Part shown: positions 43,391 through 54,189 of the stretch, piece by piece
Position numbering within the stretch: the first letter of the stretch is position 1
How the letters are laid out: every line of letters begins with the position of its first letter
From: Chara braunii
Taxonomy: Eukaryota > Streptophyta > Charophyceae > Charales > Characeae
Assembly (NCBI GenBank): GCA_003427395.1
Contig: BFEA01000174.1
Location: forward strand, 1,761,726-1,821,565
Direction: 5' to 3'
DNA: 59,840 nt
Position numbers and translations under genes: made by a program
The notes under the pieces: generated by a model
Seen by the model: only the letters and a program-made list of their open reading frames with translations
Told to the model about the DNA's origin: nothing
Databases searched by the model: none

Positions 43391-44195
43391 AAAGTATTTT
43401 CATACCTGCAAAACAGCGAGGTCCACAAACAACCAGACTGTGCCCTAGCAAGCAAGCTCCCCGACAATTAACAGCCAAACAACAAGTAAACAAAATAAAA
43501 CCCAGAATAAAATAATGAAATAATAGACACAACAAAACAAATCTTCACACCCAAAAGTTTATTGATTGCCTTGGTTTCGGCCCACCACTGGCCAGGAATG
43601 ACACCCGCCTCAGGCCAGGACTAGTCAGACCATTTGTTTTGACAGCCCCTTTGACCTGCCTCAAGGTCAAGATCAGCATACCCACAATCGAGTATGACAG
43701 CCCTTTGGCACTCTCACCAGGACACCCAGACTATAGCGGGTCTGGTCACCCTATGAGAGTAGACATGCCGTCAGTCAACCTGTCCCGAACCCGGATTTGA
43801 CCACTGTGGTCGGGGACCGGCTCACCCACTAGTTTTTGGCCAAGGGCGCTGGCTGCCCCGCCCAGATTTTTGAACGTAGGACCCGGTCTAACTACGATTC
43901 AAGGCTCGGGCGAACCTTACTGGATTGCATCCTCTGACTGCGGTAGGGTTCTAGCCGACCCCTTTCGACCTTACAGGCCAGACCCCCGGAGCCTTAGCCT
44001 CAGTCGACTACGAAATTCGACACTCGCGTCGGGGACCTGCTGACCCCACCAGATTGCAACCTACTGCGGTAAGGCTCTGGCCGGCCCCGACAATCAATGT
44101 ATTCCGAGGTTAGAGAATAAAATCTCAGGCACAGACAATCAAACAAGCATATCATAACCCACAAGCAGACTGTCAAAGCCCCAGGTAACAGGGAA

Positions 44196-44620
44196 AACAT
44201 TTCTCAAGAGACGTCCCTTCAGTCTCAAGAGGTACTGAACAACAACATGATAACAAGCATCAAGCCCTTGCAGGAGACCTCCCTTCAGTCTCAAGGAGGA
44301 TGCTTAGTGCTGGCCCCAGAGAGGTCCCTTCCCTCAGTTGGGAATTTCTTTTCCAAGAGACGTCCCGTCAGTCCCAAGGAAATACTGAAATGCTGGTCTC
44401 AGAGAGGTCCCTTTCCTCATCCGAGTGAAGACAGGCAACTTATTTAAGAAACACGAAGTCCCGCTACTGACAACTCTCAGTCAGGTAAAGCTGAACTTCT
44501 TTATGCCTGTCCTCGTCTTAATTTCTTAGATGGACAAGTTAGTCAGAGACACGAAGTTCTTCTGCTGACCACTCTCAATCAGGCAAAACTGAACTTTTTT
44601 ATGCCCATCATGCTTTTCTC
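44196..44620. repeat. Repeated short hairpin-like motifs in the LTR
   Basis: Five variants of CAAGAGACGTCCCTTCAGTC lie at 44203-44420. Two 105-bp-spaced units share ACACGAAGTYCY, then CTGACAACTCTCAGTCAG-type inverted pairs and AAARCTGAACTTYTTTATGCC, at about 44450 and 44552. Confidence 0.6.
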
Positions 44621-44723
44621 TTTATCATAAGAATAATACTGATTACATCTTTTGATGCGCCACAGCCATGAGTTCCTCAGATCTTTGACACCACGTTAAT
44701 GCTCACGAAAACTGTATCTCACA

Positions 44724-44740
44724 GTTATTCCCCACTTTCA
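44724..44740 (-). other. Polypurine tract of the G/H element
   Basis: Minus-strand GAAAGTGGGGAATAAC directly precedes the LTR start TGTGAGATACAG. The order integrase, purine tract, LTR is normal for a minus-strand element. Confidence 0.65.
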
Positions 44741-44951
44741 GGGGCTTGACACTCGTGGATCGTTTGTAGCACTGCATCAAAAATATAGTCTTATTAACTC
44801 CGTTGCTTACTGAAACACAAAATTAATTGACATGCTGGAAAATTAAAATGTTGAATTGACCACGCAAAAACGATCATAGTCTGCTGAAAATTCAATCTTG
44901 TTGTCTCATTGTCTTACTGTACTTTTATCTCAGTTCTCTGGAATTGTTCTC

Positions 44952-45270
44952 TCACTTGGATGGCTGACCTTTCGTTCCTCTCTTTGAGATCACTGTATGG
45001 ACCATATCAGAGTCTTCGAAAATGAACTTACGAAGTCTTGACCCTGATGCCATGTCATGAACCCTGGATCCATCCATTTCTGATATCTCATAAACTTTGC
45101 TTTCTGCTTCTCCTGTGATTCTGTAAGGACCAAGCCATCTGGGCTCCAACCGTTTAGTCCATTGAGTCTCAAGAGAACTATCAAACAGAACGACAACGTC
45201 ACCAACGTTCAATTTCTTCTTTCTTATATATCTTCGCTTGTTCCACCGCACGTGCGTCACAATTATTGCA
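44952..45270 (-). pseudogene. Integrase C-terminal part (minus strand, fragment H)
   Basis: 102 residues: HVRWNKRRYIRKKKLNVGDV, then VVLFDSSLETQW and RWLGPYRITGEAESKVYEIS, ending in a Ser/Lys tail. This is the beta-rich DNA-binding tail of integrases from Ty3/gypsy elements of the type seen in G. Its upstream part is missing: homology stops near 45270. The plus-strand integrase of G at 49867-50838 stops at the very place where this fragment would continue, so the two are probably pieces of one gene separated by an inversion. Confidence 0.75.
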
Positions 45271-45433
45271 TATACTCTTTATGTACAAAATTCTCAAGGG
45301 GTAGAGCAAACAAGAAAAGAGAGAAACGAGCCTGTATCCCTTGCGAGAAGAGTGAGAGATTGAAAAATAAAGAAAGAGAGGACAAAAGTGACAGAAAGAG
45401 AGAAGAAAGTATCCGGGAAAGTCTATGGTCAAA

Positions 45434-46548
45434 ATGGCTGGCCGTTCGAGACCTAGCTCATCTGCAGGGACTAATGAAGAGGCCTTGGTTGGGGTAACTG
45501 GTCGAGAGAGTTGACACTATAAAAGGAGGGTCAGATATTGCAAGAGCAAAGAGGCCAGATGAGAAAATTCCCTGCTTCAGAGGACCTCAAGTAAACGATT
45601 TCCGAGACGAGTATAAGTTATTTGGGCTAAGTTATGGTTGGACATACAAGCAACGACTTAAGCACCTTCTATCTTACTGTGACACTGACTCAAGGTTGGT
45701 TGTTCAAGAATTGATGGAAGGGGCCACTACATGGGAGGAGGTCAAAGAGCGAATGAAAAAGGAATTGAGAAAGACTCAATTCCAACTACCACCAAGGATT
45801 TACTCAACATCAGAAGAGCTAAGTACGACACTTAAAATGTTTTCCTTCAGACCTTCATCCGAACAGCAAGAAGAATACCATATTTGGACGAGTAACAAAT
45901 TTTACTGACACAGAAAGGCAGACAGTCCTCAATCAAGCTTAGCACTACCCTCTCAGATGGGATGAAATGGTTGCAATTGTTAGAACTCTACCTACAGTTT
46001 CTCATAAGAAATGGTCATTGGATCAGATCAGTACATTGGCCAAGGACTGGGAGACAAAGAATGGTACGAACAGATTGAACAATCTGAGTGCTGAAAATAT
46101 TATTCAAAGAGTGATGGCTAACTATATGCCTGCAATGCCTTCAAACCATGTTGTGGATAATAGAGGGTTATGGTAAGATAAAGAGTACATTGGCCATGTT
46201 GTTGAAAGTGAAGAGGAAGATGATGATGATGATAATGATAAGGGTTATGGTAAGAAGGGAGACTCTTCTGGATCCAGAAAGAATGGAGGGAATGGTGATA
46301 GAGGAAACAGAGAAAGAAAGTATGATGACCGTCCTAAGAAGAGTTTTATCCGTTACTATTGTGGTGAAGGGGGTCACACTACCACCTATTGCAGGCCTCT
46401 TGAGGAGGATGTAAGGAGTGGGGTGGCGAAAAAGGATGCAATGAGTCATGTCTGTGATAGTTTATGGAAAAAGTTTGACCCCAGACATCCAGGAGGTATG
46501 AGACTTCTTGTTCTTAAAGATGATGAAAAGGTGAAGAAGAAGAAGTAG
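45434..46548 (+). pseudogene. Element G gag (plus strand)
   Basis: A start MAGRSRPSSSAGTNEEALVG at 45434 loses its frame near 45512. The capsid part follows: IPCFRGPQVNDFRDEYKLFG, LVVQELMEGATTWEEVKERM, then WSLDQISTLAKDWETKNG after another break at about 45907. Downstream, an acidic EEDDDDDNDK-type stretch and a zinc knuckle RYYCGEGGHTTTYC at about 46350-46393. The first Cys of the knuckle is Arg, a single-base change. The gag has at least three breaks. It differs from the A, B, D and I gags and matches a lineage with a conserved capsid start, FRG..V..F...Y. Confidence 0.75.
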
Positions 46549-46560
46549 AGAAAGGCTAAT

Positions 46561-47157
46561 GTGAATGTTTATTTTCTTATTGATGTGTTGCCTAATGAAC
46601 TAGTACAGGGAACAAGTGATCCTCATACCACGACTGAGTTGTGTCTGCAATCCTTAACATTGATAGAGGATGCGTCTGATGAGGCTTCTACAAGTGAGTC
46701 TCCATTAGAAGAGAAACTTACTGCTCAGAACCCTTCTGACTTAGTAGAATCTCCTTCTAATGAAACAACTCGTTTTCTGGCCAACATGATGTCATTTGAT
46801 GGTGATATACCTCCAGAACTCGTTATGGAATCCAGTGTCGTGCTTGGTGAAGTGAGAAACCTTCAAGCACGCTTGACGTCTCAAATGATAGAGGAAAAGA
46901 AAAGAAGGAAGGGTGATGAATCTCTGATTAATATCCTTGATGACCCAGAACCGGAACTTCCACATAGGAAGAATGAAAAAAGAAGGAAGAGGAAATTTAT
47001 CCTCAAGAGTGATTTGGAGGATGAGACAGTGACTACTGATGTAATTACTAAAATGTTGGAAGAGACAGAAATGACCTTGTCCTTCAAGGAAGCAATGACT
47101 CTAGCACTTAAACTGAGAGAGGAACTGAAGAAGCTGATTGAGAAGAAGAAATTATAA
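46561..47157 (+). pseudogene. Element G gag-pol linker
   Basis: A 198-residue open frame between the zinc knuckle and the protease, rich in Glu, Lys, Ser and Thr (DASDEASTSESPLEEKL, KKRRKGDESLINILDDPEPE). It ends in a Lys-rich helix. No known domain; presumably the variable linker of the polyprotein. The frame follows gag after one stop. Confidence 0.6.
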
Positions 47158-47166
47158 GTTAATTAT

Positions 47167-47661
47167 TTGGGATCAATTTTTCCCAGTCAGGTGAACAGAT
47201 CACTACCAGGTTGTAAGATGAGATTCGCAACCATGGGATATGGGCACCTGACCATTTATATTAATCAAGTGAAGATTCGAGCCTTAGTGGACTTTGGGGC
47301 AGAAATGATTCTTCTTTCTCGGAAAACAATGGAGGTTTGTGATTTATCTATTGATAGAGCTGCACAAAACATACTGAGGAATATTGCAGGAAAACTTTTT
47401 GTCGCAGGATTTATTGACAATCTGCCTATCAGAGTTGGGACCATGTCAGTGGCATTACTGGGTTTTGTAGTGCCAGAACTGGACTATGACTGTATCTTGG
47501 GCACTTCATTCTTGCATAGAATGGAGGCAGTCCAATTTTTTTGTCATGAGGGGTCATCCTGGATCGCCTTACAAGATCCTGAGACTGCTCAGGAACAGAC
47601 CTTTATGGTCTGCACTAAAAACGATTTCAAGCATCGATTGTCTGCTAATTCAACCAGATAA
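47167..47661 (+). pseudogene. Element G aspartic protease (altered active site)
   Basis: A retropepsin-like domain: GHLTIYINQVKIRALVDFGA with an active-site loop DFGAEMILLS in place of D-[ST]-G-A, then FVVPELDYDCILGTSFLHRM. The Ser/Thr after the catalytic Asp is Phe. About 400 bp of related but shifted sequence (47690-48060) leads to the RT. Confidence 0.75.
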
Positions 47662-48059
47662 GAAGAGTCTACTGAAAGGATTACGAGACTAAGAAAAGAA
47701 GGCAAACAAGAGGTTAAAGAAAAAACTTTGGTGGATATCAACCAAGTTTCGAAAATAATAAAGGCCCTTGGTAATCTCAAAGATGACAATGGACAAATTG
47801 AGGCATTTAAGAAAGTTGTAGAGACTGCTAAGGGAGGAAAGATGGAATTGAAATTTGCATCGACTCATCCTTTTTTAGGAAAATAGCCACTGGGTCAAAG
47901 AGAAAATACAAGCCCAAGGGGGTGAAGAAAAACCCGGTGGCAGTCCTGAAGCATTGAAAAAAGAGAGGAAGATTGTTAAAGCATTAAGAGAGTGTGCAAA
48001 ATTGGGGAATAAAGTCACCAAAGAGAGATTTGACACAATGAAGATAGGCTCGGATCAGT

Positions 48060-49562
48060 TTATCCTGCCTAAAGAGAAATAATATATCTTCAAAATGTGT
48101 CAGGAATTCTCTGGTGCATTCTCCTTTGATGATGAAGAGAGAAGGCGGTTGGATGTGGATATGATCAAGATGGCCAAAATTTGGACAGTTGATCATATTC
48201 CATGGAATGACCAAGTATGCCCTGAAAGAAAAAGCGGAGGTTGTAAAATATATTGACAAAAAGATTGTTTCTAATGTTGCTGAACCTGTTGATGGACCGT
48301 ATGCTAACCACTGGTTTTGCTTTTGGAAACCAGGGGGTGGATTGAGATAGATACAGAATCTTCAGAAGCTCAACTCTGTGACGGTACGTGATGCAGGTAG
48401 TCTTCCTAATGCAGATCTCCTCTCTGAATCTTTTGCTGGTCGATGCATTTAGTCCCTAGTTGATTTATATTCTGGCTATGATCAGTTTCCCATTGATCCC
48501 ACTAGTCGGCCAATGACTGCCATGCACACGCCAAGAGGCCTCATTCAGATGTGTGTGGTACCTCAGGGTTGGACTAATGGTGTGGCAGTGGTTCAAAGGG
48601 ATATGGTCCAAGTCATGCAAGATATTTCTCGTGAAATAACCAGCCCCTATATTGATGACAATCATGTGAAAGGACCCTTGGTAAAGGATGAGACTTTGGT
48701 AGCAGGTGGACTCAGGAAGTTTGTCTGGGAACACGCTGAATGGGGTAAAATGCTCCTAGAAAAACTTCAGAAATATAACCAAACTGCCAGTGGACCAGAG
48801 TCCCTTCTCTTCCAGCCAGAGGTAATCATCCTGGGATTCAAATGTTTCTCCAAAGGTAGGAGTCCTGACCCCAAAAAGATAGACAAGATCTTAAGCTGGC
48901 CTCTGCCACTCAAGAGAGTGACGGACGTCAGAAGCTTTTTGGGTGTCTGTGGATTCTGGAGGATCTTTATTCCTCATTTTGCTACCCTTGCAGAGCCTCT
49001 GAGGGAGATGGTGAGGCAAGGGGCTAATTTAGCATGGAATGAGAAAAGACAAGCCGCTGCAGAAACTCTGGAGGAGAAATTAAAAGATGGGGTTGTAGTG
49101 CTGGGAGTGCCTTTTTATGATGATGAGGAAGGGAGGCATTTCATCATTGAGGCTGATGGAGGACCAATTGCTCTGGGTGGTGTGTTCATTCAGAAAGACG
49201 AAAACGGGAAATAGATGCCTCTGAGATTTGAGAGCAGGATTCTCAACTCTACAGAAAGAGGTTATACTTTATTCAAAAAAGAGTTGCTGACGATTATCCA
49301 TAGCCTCAGATGCTTCAGTCACTATATACTACGGAGGAGATTCATCCTGAGGACTGATGCATCTGCTGTGATTGGTGCCATTAAGAAGCACCAGCAAGTA
49401 GATCCAACAGTCAGCAGGTGGATTGCCTTCATCTGGACTTTTGATTTTAAGTTGGAAAATATTCCTACTGAGAAGAACAGAGCAGATGGCCTGAGCCGGA
49501 TTGAGTGGAGAAAAGATGAAGAAGAAGATGTAAACGGAACGATTAAAATTTGCCTATGTTGA
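48060..49562 (+). pseudogene. Element G reverse transcriptase and RNase H
   Basis: The RT begins about 48090 (CQEFSGAFSFDDEERRRLD), is broken near 48240-48500, and is open from 48513: MHTPRGLIQMCVVPQGWTNG, catalytic SPYIDDNHVKG, RVTDVRSFLGVCGFWRIFIP. RNase H follows (FIIEADGGPIALGGVFIQKD, then a stop, then FILRTDASAVIGAIKKHQQV and RADGLSRIEW). The PQGWTN and YIDD forms are characteristic of a Ty3/gypsy group separate from A, B, D and I. The TDGS-type first RNase H Asp reads EADGG. Confidence 0.85.
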
Positions 49563-49866
49563 TAATTTTCTGAATGAAAAGCATGATGACTATGAAGTAC
49601 CACGCTCCTATAAGTGGAGTTTGTAGCCTGAAGCGAGAGACAACTGGGGAGAGATCCCCAATGCCTATGTTTATGAGTCGATTTTTGGGAAAGAAGAAGA
49701 GGATGAGCCAAATGATTGGTATGCTAGAGTTAACGCAGCAGTTGTGGCTGCTCATGAAGTGGAGAAAAACTTTGGTTCAAAAGAAGACGAAGAAGGTGAA
49801 AAGGAGGAAGAAAGATTTTTCACTTCTGAAGAATATGATGGAAGGTATTAAGAGGTTGGTAAGAGG

Positions 49867-50838
49867 ATGGGAAAAGAACAACAAAAGGAATACTATTGTA
49901 AAAATTCAAGGAAGAAGTTCAAGTTAAAAATAGGACATCTCTTTGTGGATGGTAAGAGAGGATTACCTCCACTAAGAGTGGTTTGTAGTAAAGAGAGACA
50001 ATTGGAAATAATTTTTGCTCTACATGAGGGAGTTGCAGGCGGCCACAGAGCTGCTGAGGCAACTTACTCTAAGACTATCAAGCTCTACTTCTGGCCTGGC
50101 ATGAGGGACATGATTTTCAGATTTTGTAAATCATGTGTGTTATGTCAGAAGAGGTCTACTACAAGAAAGATTGAACCTTTATTTCCTACTATTCTGGTGG
50201 AACCTGGCAGCAGAGTTCATTTGGACCTCATCACCATGCCACTAGGCAAAGGAGGGATGAGGTACATATTGAACATGAGACAAAAATTTATCTGGATATG
50301 TTGAGGCAAAAACTCTGAAGAGGAAGACTGTCGAGCAAGTGGCTGACTGGATAGAGGAAGTCTAACTCAAGTATCCTTTCATCAGAGAGTTTGTCTCAGA
50401 CAGAGGGTCAGAGTTCAGAAATGAAATTGTAAGAAGAACCACTCTCAGATTGGGGGTCAGAATTCGATATGTGACAACTTACCATCCTCAAGCGAATGCG
50501 CCAGTCGACAGAGGTCACAAGACCTTGAAAGATTCATTGGCCAAATGGTGTGAAGGAAATCTCAATAATTGGCCAAAGGTATTAAGAGTTGTTGTTTATG
50601 CTGACAATATAACAGTCAAGCGAACTACTGGCTATGCTCCATTTACTCTGTGGTATGGCCGATATACTACTTTGGCTATTGAGAAAATTGTCAAGACATG
50701 GTTAAGTCAAGAGAGTGACAAAGACTGTTCTATTTGAGAGCTTCTCCAGATCAGAATGAGAAAAATATCAAAAGTTGATCAAGCAGTGATGGATGCTGCA
50801 GAGAGAATGACAGGCCGACGACCTGAAACTAGTCCGGC
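49867..50838 (+). pseudogene. Element G integrase, N-terminal and core part
   Basis: The zinc finger is intact (HEGVAGGHRAAEATYSKTIK, CKSCVLCQKRS). The core shows VHLDLITMPLG for the first Asp. A stop at 50302 and a frameshift interrupt the region around the second Asp (FVSDRGSEF near 50391). The third part, TYHPQANAPVDRGHKTLKDS, carries Asp-Arg where QxE(R) is expected, so the last catalytic Glu seems lost. Homology continues to about 50838 (KVDQAVMDAAERMTGRRP) and then ends abruptly without the C-terminal tail. Confidence 0.8.
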
Positions 50839-50839
50839 C

Positions 50840-51700
50840 TCACTGTCGGGCCGTAGGGGTACCGCTACACGATCCTCGGACATGTGAATGGATCAAGCAA
50901 TACATCAAACACGCTATCCGCTGAAATAGCGGAAACCCAAAAGGAACGGCAAAAGAAACAATCCGAGATGCGGAGCAGGCTCCATGCAGGAAAAGGGATG
51001 CAATGCAGACTAAGCCGCAAGCCTAATCTATACAACAATGTCGTCTGTATCTGACCTGTGTCGGCCAAAAAAGAGAAAAATGTCTAACCTGTGTCGGCCA
51101 AGGAAGAGGAAAAATGTCTCATGAGCCAAATAGGCTGGATATAAATCAACCCCAGGGCCCTAAAGGCCAAAGAATAAATAAACCAATGTCCTAAGTCGAA
51201 AACCAATGTGGCAAAGTCTCACGTGCCCTGTACACAATGCACAATACCTGATCAAAGGAGAAGGGAACTCAGTCGCGTGGCAAAGGTAGGAATGGGTGGG
51301 AAGGCGGCAGGTACAACTCTCAGAGTAAACTCCAAGGGGGCACCCACACAACCAAGGGTCATCAGGCTCAGAGGGAGAGTAACAGCACGACACCGGGCTC
51401 AATGGAAACCATCAAACGGGTACCGCCAGCTGAAAGGGGAAGGGCACTCACATAAGGGAGCGCACATAAGGTGAGTCTGGAAGGAAAGAGAGGGTCATGA
51501 CGACATAGACATGTGGCCAAGAGCCGCGGGCAAAAAAAACGTACACTCCAGAGGAGGGCGCGCAGCATAAGGTAAGGCAGAAGGGCGGCAAGCGGACACC
51601 CACATAGACTGAAGGGTAAGCTCGAGGGTAAGTATATATGGGAATGATGGGAACTCCGTAGCCGAAAAAGTGAAGTAGTCCAACTGATGAGTCTCGAGAC
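50840..51700 (-). other. Non-coding end of element I, probable LTR
   Basis: Between the G breakpoint and the end of the I integrase. No ORF is convincing. A 33-bp unit, ACCTGTGTCGGCCAARRA with AGAAAAATGTCT, is tandemly repeated at 51054-51120. Purine-rich on the plus strand. LTR ends and a purine tract could not be placed. Confidence 0.4.
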
Positions 51701-53405
51701 TTAAGTCGAACCGAAGTACCGCAAGAACCAAGTAGAAGTCCAGAACAATGCGACAGGTACTCTGGTATTGAGGAGAAGCATTGAGGTCGGACGTCGATGT
51801 AGAAGCCCAATGTAGAAGCTAAAACCGGGAGCTGTTGCATAAGTGTCCAGGAATGGTAAACGATAGAAAGCGTATGGGGGGTATAGATCAGTCACGATAA
51901 CGAGAAGGAAGTCGATGGGTACGCTGAGGGCGAGAGGAATCAACTGCAGCGGAACCACGTCCACAGGGGAAGGAGGACCTGAGGCGGGTATCGGTGGAGC
52001 AGGAGGACCCATCGATAGAGGAGGGGAAATGTTAGTGGCCGCAGAGGTAGATGGGTTAGTAGTAGAAGGACGAGAAGTAAGGGGGGAGTATGACAAAGGG
52101 AAAGGATGAGCACGATCGTAAGCATGCACGAAAGTCATGGCATGCTTCGGGTGCTCAGGAGGCTCCCAAGTAGACTCCTCGTCAGGGTAACCCTTCCATC
52201 GAACGAGATACTCGAGGCGGGGAGGGTCACCATCAGTCATTCGTCGGGACGCGATACCAGAGACGACGGACTCCTCGTGCCCCTCCATGATGATGGGAGA
52301 GGGGCGAGGGTAAGGTTGACCATGGAACTCGGGAGGAGACCGTCTGAAGGGGCGCAAAAGAGATACATGGAACACGTCATGTAAGTTAGCGCGGTACATG
52401 GAATCGGGGAGCTTCAATTTGAAGCTCACCGGACAGTCATGGTTGGGTCCGGCGGGTGCAAGAATGGTGCATGGTCCAATATATCGACGTCTGAATTTCC
52501 GAAGCGTGTCAGCTTCGGGCTGGAAGTGACGTGCGTCGACAAGAACCTCGTCGCCAACTTTGAAGGGATGATCGATGCGAGAGTGGTTAGCGCGAGTGGT
52601 CATGCGAGCCTGGGAGTCAGTAATGCTTTCACGAGCCTTGCTAAGAAGCGCATCCATCTCCTTTACCCAGTCATCGAGGGAAGGGCATTTGGTGTCGGGA
52701 TGGATCTGAGATGGACGGAGAAGGTCAGATGGGACACGAGGATGGTATCCCAAGTCACAGTAGTAGGGAGACATGCCAGTGGCAGGTGAAATAACATGAT
52801 TATAAGCAATCTCTGCGTGGGCAAGGTGGAGATCCCAATTAGAGTCATTCTCAACAAACTTATTGAGGATACTCCCTAGAGTTTTGTTGGTGACCTCTGT
52901 CTGTCCATCTGACTGGGGGTGATAGGAGGAGGAGAGGCGGAGCTCGGAGCCATAGATCTCATGGAGTCCACGCCAGAAATGAGAAGTAAAGCGGGGATCG
53001 TGGTCAGAGACGATGCTAGTGGGAAGACCATGATGAATGGCAATACGGTTGTAAGTATAGGGAGGTGATGTCTTTGGCTGAACTAGCATACTTGCAAGGG
53101 AGGAAGTAAGCATGCTTAGTCAACCGGCAGACAACGACGAAGATGGCATCGTGGCCTCATGGGCTAGGGGGATGAAGAGGACCGATGAAGTCCATAGAGA
53201 CAAAAGTCCAACGCTGAGGGGGAATGGGTAAGGGTTGAAGAAGACCGTAGGGGGGGGGGTTGGGGATGTTGGCCTCCTGGCAGATCCTGCAGGTGCGGAC
53301 GTACTCCTTAGTGGAAGGACGGCGGTGCTCCCAGTAGTAATGGCGGTAGAGGCGGTCAAGTGTCTTGAAGACACTGAGATGACGGGAGACTCACCTCTGA
53401 CCCCT
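51701..53405 (-). pseudogene. Element I integrase with chromodomain
   Basis: Zinc finger at 53405-53290 (HLSVFKTLDRLYRHYYWEH, CRICQEANIP) and first-Asp region (FVSMDFIGPLH) are in other frames because of a G-run at 53251-53260. The 470-residue ORF 53113-51701 carries the second Asp (IVSDHDPRF) and Glu (SDGQTEVTNK), a GPC-type beta domain, and at residues 280-334 a canonical chromodomain: YLVRWKGYPDEESTWEPPEH. The chromodomain has the usual aromatic and Trp positions and would bind methylated histone H3. This marks I as a chromovirus. The tail beyond residue 340 is Pro/Ser-rich and may be LTR or 3' leader read through. Confidence 0.9.
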
Positions 53406-53409
53406 ACCC

Positions 53410-54185
53410 ATTTTAGGTTTTGCTTTAACTGAAGATATTGCTTTATTCGCCTTAGTGATGGTTTTCTTAATTTTATGGGCGACCGTGACACTACCAAATG
53501 AATTGCTCCTTCGCACTGTTTGTTCTCTCAGGCGCGATAGCGAAGGAGACGCTGCAGTAGTCCCCACCCCCTTATATTCCTGGCGTCGCTGATGACGGTA
53601 CAGTCGAGTCTCGCGATGGAGAGTGTCCAGTTGCTTATCTATCTCGACAGCTACTTCCTGCTGAGCGTAACTATACTGCCGACGAGCGTGAGGTCCTTGC
53701 GCTGGTCTACGCTGTTAAGAAGTGGCGTCATCATTTGCACGGTCATACTTTCACCTTTTTGACGGACAACTTTGTCCTCGCCGCCTTCCAAACGAAGCCT
53801 AAGCTCACTTCTCGCTAGGCTCGTTGGTGGCGTGACCTCTCGGAGTTCGACTTCACCATCAAGAAGATTTCCGGCGAAAGCAATCGTGCTGCAGATGCCT
53901 TATCCCGTCGCCCCGACCTTCAGTGCGAGGCTCGTCAGTTATCTGCTATCTGAGCTTCCACCATCCACCCCGCCTTTCTGGATGAGTACCGCCGCGCATA
54001 CACCCAGTGCCCTGAGTTTCAGTCCATCTACGCTGACCTACAGGCTGGCAAGCCCGTACCTAACTTCCAGCTCGATCCCTCTGGACTCTATATTGGCTTG
54101 GTCGCCAAGGTACTCGTACTCCCCGCTTATGCGTGCCCTCTACTGGCCAGCTCCGCGTTCGGGCCGTCGCCAAGGTACTCGTACG
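53410..54185 (+). pseudogene. Inverted RNase H/linker segment of element I
   Basis: On the plus strand, opposite to the rest of I, 53580-54150 codes RNase H: VAYLSRQLLPAERNYTADER, FTFLTDNFVLAAFQTKPKL, SNRAADALSRRPDL, then the RNase H-integrase spacer ending LYIGLVAKVLVLPAYACPL. This is exactly the part missing between the minus-strand RT (ending TDASS near 54320) and the minus-strand integrase finger (starting near 53405). A direct repeat GTCGCCAAGGTACTCGTAC occurs at 54109 and 54167 at the right breakpoint. One stop (LTSR*ARW) lies inside. Confidence 0.8.
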
Positions 54186-54189
54186 CCGC

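Larger units (their letters stand above)
43167..44723 (-). repeat. 1557-bp LTR between a PBS and an integrase end
   Basis: It starts TGCTTGGGACACTT and ends ATCTCACA on the plus strand. On the left is a PBS; on the right a purine tract and, further on, an integrase C-terminus, both on the minus strand. The LTR therefore serves as 3' LTR of the element on the right and as 5' LTR of a vanished element on the left, as at 8219-9024. It contains two internal repeat sets (43203-43390 and 44196-44620). No second copy is in the window for comparison. Confidence 0.65.
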
